A stretch of 64,000 nt of DNA from assembly GCA_951640165.1 (NCBI GenBank), contig OX621265.1, positions 15,947,001 through 16,011,000 of the forward strand. The letters are read 5' to 3'. Source of the DNA: Pseudoips prasinana. Taxonomy: Eukaryota; Arthropoda; Insecta; Lepidoptera; Nolidae. The notes below the pieces were generated by a model that saw nothing but the letters and a program-made list of their open reading frames with translations, had not been told where the DNA came from and ran no database searches. Numbering within the stretch: the first letter of the stretch is position 1; each line of letters starts with the position of its first letter. Below, piece by piece: positions 40,682-49,347 of the stretch. Both the position numbers and the translations under genes were made by a program.

Positions 40682-41065
40682 TTCTCACACGGCCATCTGA
40701 TCCAAAACTAAGCAGATATTGTACAGACGCCAGCACATCAAGCTACCCCTATCTGTCTAATTTCCCCAATTGAAAGTGAATCTTATGCTTAAATGATAAA
40801 GTTGAAAATCTATAAAAGAAATTTTACAGATTGGGGTAGCTGGATGTGCTGGCGTCTGTACTATAAAAACCAGATAACTGATATACCTATGCCATATGCT
40901 TAGATTTTTATTTGTAAATACATTCTTATATAGATAGTTACACCCAGACTCATGACAAACAGACATATGAATGCACATAAATATCTGTCCGGGGTGGGAA
41001 TCGTACCAACGGCCTGCCGCGTGAAAGGCAAGCATTTACTAACCACACTGACCGGCCCGTCTTAT
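40682..41065 (-). mobile_element. SINE3 element containing a MITE
   Basis: A reversed SINE3 (GGCCATCTGATCCAAAAC, then CCAGATAACTGATATACC, then GTGGGAATCGTACCAACGG and GTGAAAGGCAAGCATTTAC) is interrupted at its TACTATG word by the 135-bp MITE 40724-40858. Confidence 0.82.
40724..40858. mobile_element. 135-bp TA-site MITE, copy 2
   Basis: Same length and ends as 11268-11402. TA is duplicated at 40722-40723 and 40859-40860. Uninterrupted SINE3 copies read GTACTATGG at this point, which confirms the TA duplication. Confidence 0.92.
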
Positions 41066-41069
41066 TACG

Positions 41070-41455
41070 GTAAGGACAAGGGAGAGAGAGGGGGCTGCCG
41101 AGCGGGATCGGGAACGAGACTATCGCGCTCGCAAACGGGGCTGCGGTGGCAGTAAGAGAAGTGTCCTTTACCGCCACGTGCATGCAGCTCGGGGAAGACA
41201 GCGATCTGTTCGTGGCGCAGTCACTGTGCCAGACTGGCAGGAGTCAACAATTGGGAATAGCAACTCAGAGCCCAGCCAGGGTGCATGTCTCGACCGTCTG
41301 CGACACTGCACAAAAGGGGGGCACCGGAGCAGCATACCCGCGTTCCCGGGGCTCCCCCTATCAGACGCTAGAAGAAATCCACGGCAGGTTAGGTTTAGTC
41401 GGTGCGAGTCCAACATACCCATCCGCAGATACTTTTTGCGGGTGGCATGCGTAGG
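41070..41455. other. GC-rich degraded retroelement sequence
   Basis: Locally high GC with overlapping frames on both strands and no domain motif. The end (41318-41455) shares GGGGGGCACCGGAG, ATACCCGCGTTCCCGGGGCT and CCACGGCAGGTTA with the A-tailed insert at 53056-53191, so at least that part is retroposon sequence. Confidence 0.5.
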
Positions 41456-41584
41456 CACATATTTTTTTTCTCTCTTGCTCTCATAGCCAATTACGTTTCG
41501 TATATCTATTGATTTGAGATTGATATAAGTATTGATTGATTGATTGATCTAAGTTTTACTTCAGTCGTATGGTCAAAGCACTTA

Positions 41585-42056
41585 CTCATCAGCCAAAATA
41601 CGTCCACTGCTGGACAAATGCCTCCGCAAAAAATGGGGGGGGGGGGGATATGCCATAATCACCACGCTTGACAGACGGGTTATTTTTCGGGACTAGTACC
41701 TCCCTCTTACCCACCACTGCAACTCCTGTAAGCCAGGATCAACAGTGGCACACAATGAAATGACACTGAGCGGTGAGGCTCAAGCATGTCCCGGGGAATC
41801 GCGACAACTGTCTTGGATCCCGCAACGAATGTAATCAGAAAGAAATAAAAGGAGGAGTTATAAAATAAATAGTTCCACCTCCCTCCAGAGCAAAGCGGGA
41901 GACAGAATGATGTAAAGCTGGCAGATGGGTTGGCGATCGCAGTTTGATGGTCATAATTCACAGAATAACGCTGCTGCCCGTTCTGTGGTAGGTATATCTC
42001 GGTCGATTTTTACGCCCCCGCGGGATGAGATGGGGTGATGATATTGTATGCCGTCA
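41585..42056 (-). mobile_element. RTE derivative with deleted interior and an insertion
   Basis: On the minus strand: 5' UTR words (CCCGTTCTGTGG-like, GCGATCGCCAACCCATCTG) at 41926-42050; a ~230-bp foreign segment; then GTCAAGCGTGGTGATTATGG (41653-41672) and, after a C13 run, the RTE 3' end (TTTGTCCAGCAGTGGACG, 41591-41629). The coding region is missing, as in 35812-35994. Confidence 0.7.
41690..41925 (-). mobile_element. Unclassified short retroposon inside the RTE derivative
   Basis: The segment with CAACGAATGTAATCAGAAAG and GGCACACAATGAAATGACAC recurs at 44600-44840 in opposite orientation. It is flanked by near-identical words on the sense strand (AACCCATCTGCCAG and AACCCGTCTGTCAAG), which look like an old target duplication. 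Confidence 0.6.
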
Positions 42057-42115
42057 CCACACAGCAAAGTGCAATGGTCAAAGCACACTCTCTGTTTTTT
42101 ATCTCCACTCTTTAA

Positions 42116-42427
42116 TCTATACACATAATAAAATCGTAGGAAAGTCAAAACTGTACATTGAATATTTTTAAAAAAGGCTAATTGGGGCGTGATCTACATT
42201 CGACATCGAAGCCAAAAATATAGTTTTTAGAATTTTTGTCTATTTATCTGTTTGTCTGTATGTATGTCCGGGCTAAACTCAAAAAGTACTGCATGGATTT
42301 ACTTCAAATTTTGCATGAATTTTACTAAGAGGTCGGATCAACATATAGGATCTACATATTATCACGCTATCGCCTATGGGGGAGGAGCTGTGATAATTTA
42401 TATGGTTTAACGCGGGTAAACAGCTAG
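42116..42427 (+). mobile_element. Helitron-like element
   Basis: 5' TCTATACACATAATAAAATC, interior GGGCTAAACTCAAAAAG, 3' AACGCGGGTAAACAGCTAG with a shortened hairpin. It lies between A and T. Confidence 0.75.
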
Positions 42428-42688
42428 TCAGAAATATATTAAAGATAGGTTAATCGATATTGCCATATACAGATTGCCATTTGGAGTCACGCAGTCATAA
42501 TATACGATAATCCTTGCCACACTTATACAGATATATGTGTCAACTTACTCATTGAACTTGAGTTTTTAGGTACATGACCTTAAGTTTAACGTCTAAATCT
42601 CCATTTGCGTAACTTGAATGATCAATAGAGGCTTTAGTGACCTTAAAATATATAAAGAATACGAAAAGTAAATAGTGTTAACTGCTAA
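42428..42688. other. No recognisable feature
   Basis: AT-rich spacer between two Helitron copies. Nothing supported. Confidence 0.4.
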
Positions 42689-42991
42689 CTAGCTGTGACC
42701 CACGGCTTCAACCGCGTTAAATTTTATATATTATAGCGTATGTGTTATTGGGATATATAGTGCTAATATCAAAAATGTGAAAGTTTGTGAGTATGTATAT
42801 ATATGGATGTTTGTTACTCTTTCACGTGAAATCTGAGTTTAGCCCGGACATACATACAGACAACCAGACAAAAATTCTAAAAACTATATTTTTTGCTTCG
42901 ATATCGATTGTAGATCACGCCCAAAGTATCCTTTTAAAAAAATATTCAATGTACAGTTTTGACTTTCCTACAATTTTATTATATGTATAGA
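42689..42991 (-). mobile_element. Helitron-like element
   Basis: The left edge ACTAGCTGTGACCCACGG and the right edge TATATGTATAGA are the reversed ends. The centre is rearranged: a 5'-type segment (GTGAGTATGTATATATGG) has joined in. Confidence 0.65.
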
Positions 42992-43604
42992 TTAATTACA
43001 AAGTGTACCGAAACTGTTTTCCAAATTAGGCTAAAGCCTGTATTTCGGGAGAAAGTGTTCAGTCGTAAAACGTGCCACGGTTGTGCTTGCGGGTATGGAA
43101 TGGACAGCCCCATCATACATCATTTTATACAGTAATTCATTATTATTGAATTTAAATTAATAACACATAGGCTATAATTTATAAACTTTAACGGGGAAAA
43201 CCCTCAGCGCACACCTATTCAAATTCAAATTATTTGCTTTAACAGGGTGATACATAATGTGGTGTATAACATTACAGGAGAACAAGCCCATTTAGCTATA
43301 AAAAACAGCATGCAAATATCAACAAACTTTAAATTATAAAAGCATCTATTTAATTCACAATTAAAATCACAATGTTTATAAGCGGTAATCTCTGTATGGA
43401 TTAATTCTGATAAACTATATCACAACATCCGTTCCGTAGTTTTTGCTTGAAAGAGCAACAAACATCCATACTCACAAACTTGCGCATCTATAATTATAGT
43501 AAGTTTAAGGTACACGGTCAATTGACTACGTTAGGAGTGTCATTGACAACAGTCATGTATTGGAGTGCGAAATAACGCAATATTAAATATTTTTTTTCAA
43601 CTAT
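42992..43604. other. No gene; possible LINE 3' end
   Basis: 43205-43420 begins with CAAATTCAAATTA and looks like a reversed LINE 3' end with CAAATT tail. Evidence is weak. The rest is AT-rich without features. Confidence 0.3.
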
Positions 43605-43925
43605 TTGTGCCTCGCAGTTTTATCCATGTTAAATCTTATAAATAAATGTATGTTTTATTCGGATATATATAAGCTATATTACTACAAATTTTTATCAAAA
43701 TCCATCCGGTAGATTTGCTTGAAAGAGTAACAAACATCCATACTTACAAACTTTCGCCTTTATAATATTAGTGTGATGTGTTATTTGGATATATAAGCTA
43801 TATTACTACAAAGTTTTATCAAAATCCGTTCGTTAGTTTTTGATTGAAAAAGTTACGAACATCCATACATCTATACATCCATACTCACAAAAGTTCGCAT
43901 TTATCAATAATATTAGTAGGATACT
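43605..43925 (-). repeat. Helitron fragments in tandem
   Basis: The words ATATATAAGCTATATTACTAC and AAGAGTAACAAACATCC (43660-43750, 43790-43900) occur twice in a row, each with AATATTAGTNNGAT at its right end. Confidence 0.55.
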
Positions 43926-44051
43926 GGAATGAAATACCACCTGTATTGATCTAGGTGAAATAACTAAGACGTCACTATCGGCAAGCGACAAGAGATAATA
44001 AGTATGTAATTTTTTTTAAATCGATTTACTTAGTATACCGCCTGCTTTTAA

Positions 44052-44534
44052 GGGTCCTAAGTGAGCTGTTATATTTGATTCCAATAGTAGATATAGCGCT
44101 TTTGCCATAATGTCCTCCCGGCCACGACGGCCAGTCTCAACAGAGATTAGCTATCTGCGCTGGACATATTATAGTGCTCAAGTGTTTGCGCAAAAACAGG
44201 AACACTTTCTATTCCATCACTCTCATGATCCGATGGGACGCCTAGCGACACGAACGGAAAGAGGTTAGGCACAGGACCGGCGTCTTTACGTGCTCTCCGA
44301 GGCACGGGGGTATAATACCGCCAACTCCCAGCCTTCGGGCTGTAGCTGAGAATTTTTTACAGTAAAGTCCGAAAATCACTTTTTGCCCGACCCGGGATTT
44401 GAACCCAGGACCTCGTTATCTGCGGGTGAACTCGCTACCGCTAGACCAACGAGGCAGCCAGGCAGGCTTTTGCCATACGTAGGTTTGGCAAATCATTTAT
44501 ATTGGAATCAAATATAACAGCTCACTTAGGACCC
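44052..44534. mobile_element. MITE with TTAA ends, split by SINE1
   Basis: The inverted ends GGGTCCTAAGTGAGCTG and TTATATTTGATTCCAATA pair with 44495-44534 and are flanked by TTAA (44048-44051 and 44535-44538). A TTAA target is typical of piggyBac-like elements. Without the SINE1 insert the element is about 115 bp. Confidence 0.8.
44110..44465 (-). mobile_element. SINE1 with 12-bp target duplication
   Basis: GCTTTTGCCATA lies at 44098-44109 and 44466-44477. The 356 bp between is SINE1 on the minus strand, head at the right (GGCAGCCAGGC side, then TTGGTCTAGCGGTAGCG). The copy is nearly full length, so its edges define the family. Confidence 0.9.
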
Positions 44535-44599
44535 TTAAATTGATCCTCGGTGCTTTTACAGCTGGCTTCTCTAGTTGCAATTCTCTCGTTTAATGAGGC

Positions 44600-44840
44600 T
44601 ATACCCTCTTTACATCATTCTGTCTCCCACTTTGTTCCGGAGGGAAGTGGAACTATTCATTTCTAACTCCTCCTTGTTTCTTTCTGATTACATTCGTTGC
44701 GGGATCCAAGACAGTGGTCGCGATTCCCCGGGACATGCCTGAGCCTCACCGCTCAGTGTCATTTCATTGTGTGCCACTGTTGATCCTGGTTTACAGGAGT
44801 TGCAGAGGTGGGTAAGAGGGAGGGACTAGTCTCGATTTAT
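44600..44840 (+). mobile_element. Unclassified short retroposon, copy 2
   Basis: CTTTACATCATTCTGTCTCC, CATTCGTTGCGGGATCCAAG and GCTCAGTGTCATTTCATTG match 41690-41925 reversed. No frame with a family motif. Confidence 0.6.
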
Positions 44841-44904
44841 ACCGCCAGCTGGCTGCCGTTGTTAGTCAACCTGCCGTTTAATCTAAAGGTTAGATTCTAC
44901 TCAT

Positions 44905-45122
44905 CATCATCATATCAGCCGAAAGACGTCCACTGCTGGACAAAGGCCTCCCCCAAAGATCTCCACAATTGCCGGTCTTGCGCTATCCGCATCCAGCGAT
45001 TTCCAGCGACCTGCACAAGATCATCGGTCCATCTTGTAGGGGGCCTTCCCACGCTGCGTCTTCCGGTTCGTGGTCGCCACTCGAGAACCTTTCTGCCCCA
45101 GCGGCCGTCGGCTCTACGAGCT
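44905..45122 (-). mobile_element. RTE 3'-end fragment
   Basis: ATCATCATATCAGCCGAAAG, GTCCACTGCTGGACAAAGG and CGTCTTCCGGTTCGTGGTCG are the reverse of the complete RTE end. The fragment encodes the RTE C-terminus with few changes and ends at the GAGCCGACGGCC region. Confidence 0.82.
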
Positions 45123-45385
45123 AGATTCTACTACTAGATAAATATTTGTCTCTGTTCTACTTTTCGATGTTACATTTTGTCTTCAAGTTTTAATTAATTT
45201 ATTGTAATTAACTTTAATGATGTAAAATTCGAATGCTGTGGTTGTCTTTAAGTGTTGCAGCACTATTATTTTTAAGTATGTATGTGTCTTTATGCATGAG
45301 TGATTGTAACGTTTTAAATAAAAAATAAAGAAATCTATTCGATTCTATCTGCGTTCGCTAACTTCATAATATTTTAAAGTTGGAA
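45123..45385. other. No gene; 3'-UTR-like sequence
   Basis: AT-rich with AATAAAAAATAAAG at about 45318, which may be the polyadenylation region of a degraded retroelement. No coding. Confidence 0.3.
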
Positions 45386-45731
45386 CACACGGCTACATAT
45401 CAAGCTATACATTTCCAAATTAACTCTGGCCTCTCTTTATATCCGTATAGTTTTTACATTTATGTAGAATCGCCATTTTTACCCTACCGTGCATGACGTG
45501 GCAGTTACTGAGAAATACTGCCAGAAAACTCAGTAGGAATCCTTTTTTAAAATAAAATATACTTAAGATTAATTACAATCATGTGTGTTCACTCCGAACA
45601 ACTCAAGCACTTATGTCACTTAAATAACTACAGCTACACAATTTGGCTTTAATAATTCTTTTAAACTTATTCATAGACAATTCTCTTCGAGATCAGCTTA
45701 TACTGGAAATGTACAGCTTGATATATAGCCA
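45386..45731. mobile_element. MITE family 2, split copy
   Basis: The left end CACACGGCTACATATCAAGC (45386) and right end GGAAATGTACAGCTTGATAT (45705) are those of 17332-17451. The material between includes, reversed, the LINE 3' sequence (CTGCCAGAAAACTCAGTAGG) that also lies at 52535-52560. Confidence 0.6.
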
Positions 45732-46086
45732 TTTAAACCACTGGGTATAATCCTAGCTATGACGCATCATCATTATATTCAAATTGATTCAAAACGTGCG
45801 TAGAATGTTACATAAGAATACTACACATGATTTGAAACACGTGCCAATATGTATATTAAAAAAATAACTAGTATCATCTGTGTAAATACATCAAAAAATT
45901 CTGCTAATGTAGCTAAAGTCCTGGGCATTTTAATTGATTCTCAATAAACGTGGAAAATGCAAACGGAAGATGTTGGAAAGTTTGATTCTTTTCTTATATA
46001 AAAATGTAATTTGTAGAGATGAAAATAAAAATTTATATTGTAATTTTATAAAAATTAATAACAACTTATATAAATAAAAATTTATA
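45732..46086. other. No recognisable feature
   Basis: AT-rich sequence with no supported gene or repeat. Confidence 0.4.
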
Positions 46087-46447
46087 TGTCTTCCCGGCCG
46101 AGTTTTGGCCACGGTGGCCATTCTCAATGGAGATTAACCAATTGCGCAGGACACATTATAGTGCACAAGTGTGTGCGCAAACACAGGGGCACTTTCTATT
46201 CCATCACTCTCATGATCCGATGGGACGACTAGCGACACGACCGGAAACACGTACAGGACCGACGCGACGGCTTTACGTGCTCTCCGAGGCACGGGGGTGT
46301 AATACCGCCAACTTCCAGTCTTCGAGCTGATACTGAGAAATTTCTTTATACGGAAAAATCCCAAAATCACTTTTGGCTCGACTCGGGATTAGAAACCAGG
46401 ACCTCATTTTCTGCGGTTGAACACACTACCGCTAGACCAACGAGGCA
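46087..46447 (-). mobile_element. SINE1 element
   Basis: A full minus-strand SINE1 from ATGTCTTCCCGGCCGAG to GAGGCAGCC. ATTTATAT on both sides is a possible short target duplication. The B box is mutated (GACTCGGGATTAG in place of GACCCGGGATTTG on the plus strand). Confidence 0.83.
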
Positions 46448-46454
46448 GCCATTT

Positions 46455-46702
46455 ATATATGACAGACCTTATGTGTAAAGCGACGGTCGCGCTTCAATGC
46501 TACCACCGCACCGCACTGGTACCACCAGTGCGCCACAACTACGAAGACCCAGCGAAACAACGGGTTCATCTACTGCCGGTTTCAATACGGCCCAGTTGAG
46601 ACGATCCGGCGAAATATACTCAAGCGCCCGCTTGAGTATATTTCGATTATATATGTACATGGGATTTGGTCCACTTAAAGCAATAATATTATATAATAAA
46701 AT
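46455..46702. repeat. Repeat fragment with 17-bp-arm palindrome
   Basis: CGACGGTCGCGCTTCAATGC recurs in diverged form at 32558-32580. 46610-46645 is a perfect inverted repeat (CGAAATATACTCAAGCG, two-base loop, complement). Confidence 0.6.
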
Positions 46703-46703
46703 T

Positions 46704-46937
46704 GACGGTCACCGTAGCCTAGTTGGTAGTGCTCCTGCCTACGAAGCTGGTGGTCCTGGGTTCCAATCCCGGTAAGTGCAAATATTTGTGTGATGAGCAC
46801 GAATATTTGTTTCTGAGTCATGGATGTTTTCTATGTATATATTTATATAAGTATGTATATCGTCGCCTGGTACCCATAGTACAGGCTTTGCTTAGTTTGG
46901 GGCTAGGATGATCTGTGTGACATTGTCAATAAAATAA
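46704..46937 (+). mobile_element. SINE2 element
   Basis: GACGGTCACCGTAGCCTAG, GGTCCTGGGTTCCAATCCC (one B-box change), GTACAGGCTTTGCTTAG, then an AATAAAATAAAAT tail instead of ATT repeats. Confidence 0.85.
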
Positions 46938-47475
46938 AATAAAAAATTATTAGGCAAACATAATATCAGCTCGGCCAGTTTTCTGGATGTGTCTTATTTT
47001 AGATTATAGTTAGGAAGAGAAAAGAAAAACAATAATATAATTCATTTTGAGACAGAGCCAATAATAATAACTTTAAATTTAGTATATACATATTAGCAAT
47101 CATATTACAGATAGTTTAAAGAACTCCAGCGAACACCGTGCAGGTAGGCGCCGAGCGCCAGACGTGTCTGCATCAATATACTATTTAGTAGTGTATTAAC
47201 CCCTAGCGTTAAGTACACGTTTATGTGTCTTGAACAAGTTTCAAGACACATAAACGTGTATTAGGCTCAGTAATATGAGTAGAAAGCTTGTTATAAAGCC
47301 TAATACAATTTATTAAAAATGATTTAATTGGTTTGCTGACTCTAAAGTCTGGCATGGCTAATTTGTCTTTATTCCTAGTATTTATGTTATGCAGTTCAAG
47401 TTTTTTTTCTATCTTTATTAATTTTTTCTAACAAACATAATCTAATACATAATCTTTGTTATGTAAAATATACAT
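46938..47475. other. No gene; one hairpin
   Basis: AT-rich. 47215-47259 is a 20-bp-arm hairpin (ACACGTTTATGTGTCTTGAA, five-base loop). Otherwise nothing supported. Confidence 0.5.
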
Positions 47476-47856
47476 ATACAAGCTGCGCCCCGCGGTTTCC
47501 CCCGCGTTTTAGTAGTTTTCGCGTAAAAGAGTAACAAACATCTATACATACATCTATACTCACAAACTTTTACATTTATAATATTAGCAGGATGTGTACC
47601 TCTAGCGGTTTTGGCAGTGCACGCCGGAATAGCTCGCAAATGGTAGATTTTTTCCTACTTACTTGACACTTATCGTCATATTTTGGACAATTCACACAAT
47701 ATCTTATTATAAATTGTAGCCTATGTGTTATTCTGATGTATAAGCTCTATTACTGTAAAGTTTCATTAAAATTCATTCAGTAGTTTTTACGTGAAAGAGT
47801 AACAAACATCCATCCGCACTTACAAAGTTTCGCGTTTATAATATAGGAGGAGGATA
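47476..47856 (-). mobile_element. Helitron-like element
   Basis: The left end GCTGCGCCCCGCGGTTTCC and right end GCGTTTATAATATAGGAGG correspond to reversed 3' and 5' ends. Interior words (CTCTAGCGGTTTTGGCAGTG, GAATAGCTCGCAAATGGTAG) are the reverse of 630-672, so these two copies share an internal block. Confidence 0.7.
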
Positions 47857-48226
47857 GTTATTATATTTGTTACAAAATTATTTCGAGTCCTCTACATAGG
47901 AATGTTAATTGGACATGTTTTCCCTTTCTCTTAGTATTAACAATTCAAAATATTAAGATATCAAAAATACAACAACTGTGGCTAAAAAAACAAATACAAA
48001 AATGTGCATAACTTGTAATTGTCAACAAGGACGCATACATGTGCATTTTCCCCGCGTGGGACTGAGACAGATATACGTTGAGTTATTTTGTTCTGTAGCC
48101 GCTCTGTACGAATATATAAATAGGTCACCTGATGCTGTTCTATTACTTATGGAATAAACTTGTTTAACAACGTAATTATTAGATTTAGGTTATATATAAC
48201 TTTCATTTTATCTCTTATAACCTATC
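47857..48226. other. No recognisable feature
   Basis: No gene or known repeat was recognised. Confidence 0.35.
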
Positions 48227-48365
48227 GTAATATCTTCTCGTCCCAAATACCGCAGTGTCTCAAGTATAAGGTTTTACAAAAAATCTTCCCAATGATATTC
48301 GAAAATTGTCCACAAATGACCTTAAAAGAATTATAAAACACAAATTGTGTAGCAGGGCAAAACTT
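48227..48365 (+). pseudogene. LINE ORF2 C-terminal fragments
   Basis: AATATCTTCTCGTCCCAAAT and ACCGCAGTGTCTCAAGT match RTE coding at 52031-52065. The frame that follows encodes LPNDIRKLSTNDLKRIIKHK, the typical end of a CR1/L2-like ORF2. The two parts appear joined by insertion or recombination. Confidence 0.6.
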
Positions 48366-48807
48366 CTCATTATTAAAGTGACAAAAGTACTTAGGAGGAA
48401 TTAGCTCGAAGTTAACACTATTAAACATATGTAATTAATCTAAAGGTAAACATATTTTTAAAAGGATTCCTACCGAGTAAAACATTTCTGATTATTTAAG
48501 TGACAAAAGTGCTTGGGAGGAAGTAGCTCGAAGTTAACACTATTAAACATATGTAATTAATCTAAAGGTAAACATATTTTTAAAAGGATTCCTACTGAGT
48601 AAAAAAATTCTGATTATTTAAGTGACAAAAGTGCTTGGGAGGAAGTAGCTCGAAGTTAACACTATCAAACATATGTAATTAATCTAAAGGTAAACATATT
48701 TTTAAAAGGTTGCCTACTGAGCAAAAAAATTCTGATTATTTAAGTGACAAAAGTGCTTGGGAGGAAGTAGCTCGAAGTTAACACTATTAAACATATGTAA
48801 TTAATAA

Positions 48808-49063
48808 TAATATAATAATATATAGGGACAATGTCACACAGATCATCCTAGCCCCAAACTAAGCAAAGCTTGTACTATGGGTACCAGGCGACGATATACA
48901 TACTTATATAGATAGATAAATACTTAAATACATAGAAAACATCCATGACTCAGAAACAAAATATTCGTGCTCATCACACAAATATTTGCACTTACCGGGA
49001 TTCGAACCCAGGACCACCAGCTTCGTAGGCAGGACCACTACCAACTAGGCTACGGTGACCGTC
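48808..49063 (-). mobile_element. SINE2 inserted in the tandem array
   Basis: A reversed SINE2 with ATA tail at the left. TAATTAAT lies on both sides (about 48798-48805 and 49064-49071), a plausible target duplication within the array unit. It adds 266 bp to the spacing of the array markers. Confidence 0.85.
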
Positions 49064-49335
49064 TAATTAATCTAAAGGTAAACATATTTTTAAAAGGATG
49101 CCTACTGAGTAAAAAAATTCTGATTATTTAAGTGACAAAAGTGCTTGGGAGGAAGTAGCTCGAAGTTAACACTATTAAACATATGTAATTAATCTAAAGG
49201 TAAACATATTTTTAAAAGGATTCCTACTGAGTAAAAAAATTCTGATTATTTAAGTGACAAAAGTGCTTGGGATTAAGTCGCTCAAAGTTAACACGTATTA
49301 AACATTTAATTCATCTAAAGAAAATAAACATTTAT

Positions 49336-49347
49336 AAAAAAGTTTCC
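49336..49347 (+). repeat. RTE target-site duplication, left
   Basis: AAAAAAGTTTCC, repeated exactly at 52527-52538 after the RTE tail. Confidence 0.9.

Larger units (their letters stand above)
48366..49347 (+). repeat. 122-bp tandem array, six units
   Basis: GTGACAAAAGT occurs at 48378, 48500, 48622, 48744, 49132 and 49254, a period of 122 bp apart from one SINE2 insertion. Unit words are GCTTGGGAGGAAGTAGC, TCGAAGTTAACACTAT and ATTCCTACTGAGTAAAA. The last word is the start of the LINE 3' sequence seen intact at 52531-52560. Confidence 0.93.

Noticed and set aside
41146..41486. Three overlapping ~100-codon frames in GC-rich sequence
   Set aside because: GC-rich sequence lacks stops by composition. 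No motif in any frame, and part of the block is a retroposon end also found at 53056.
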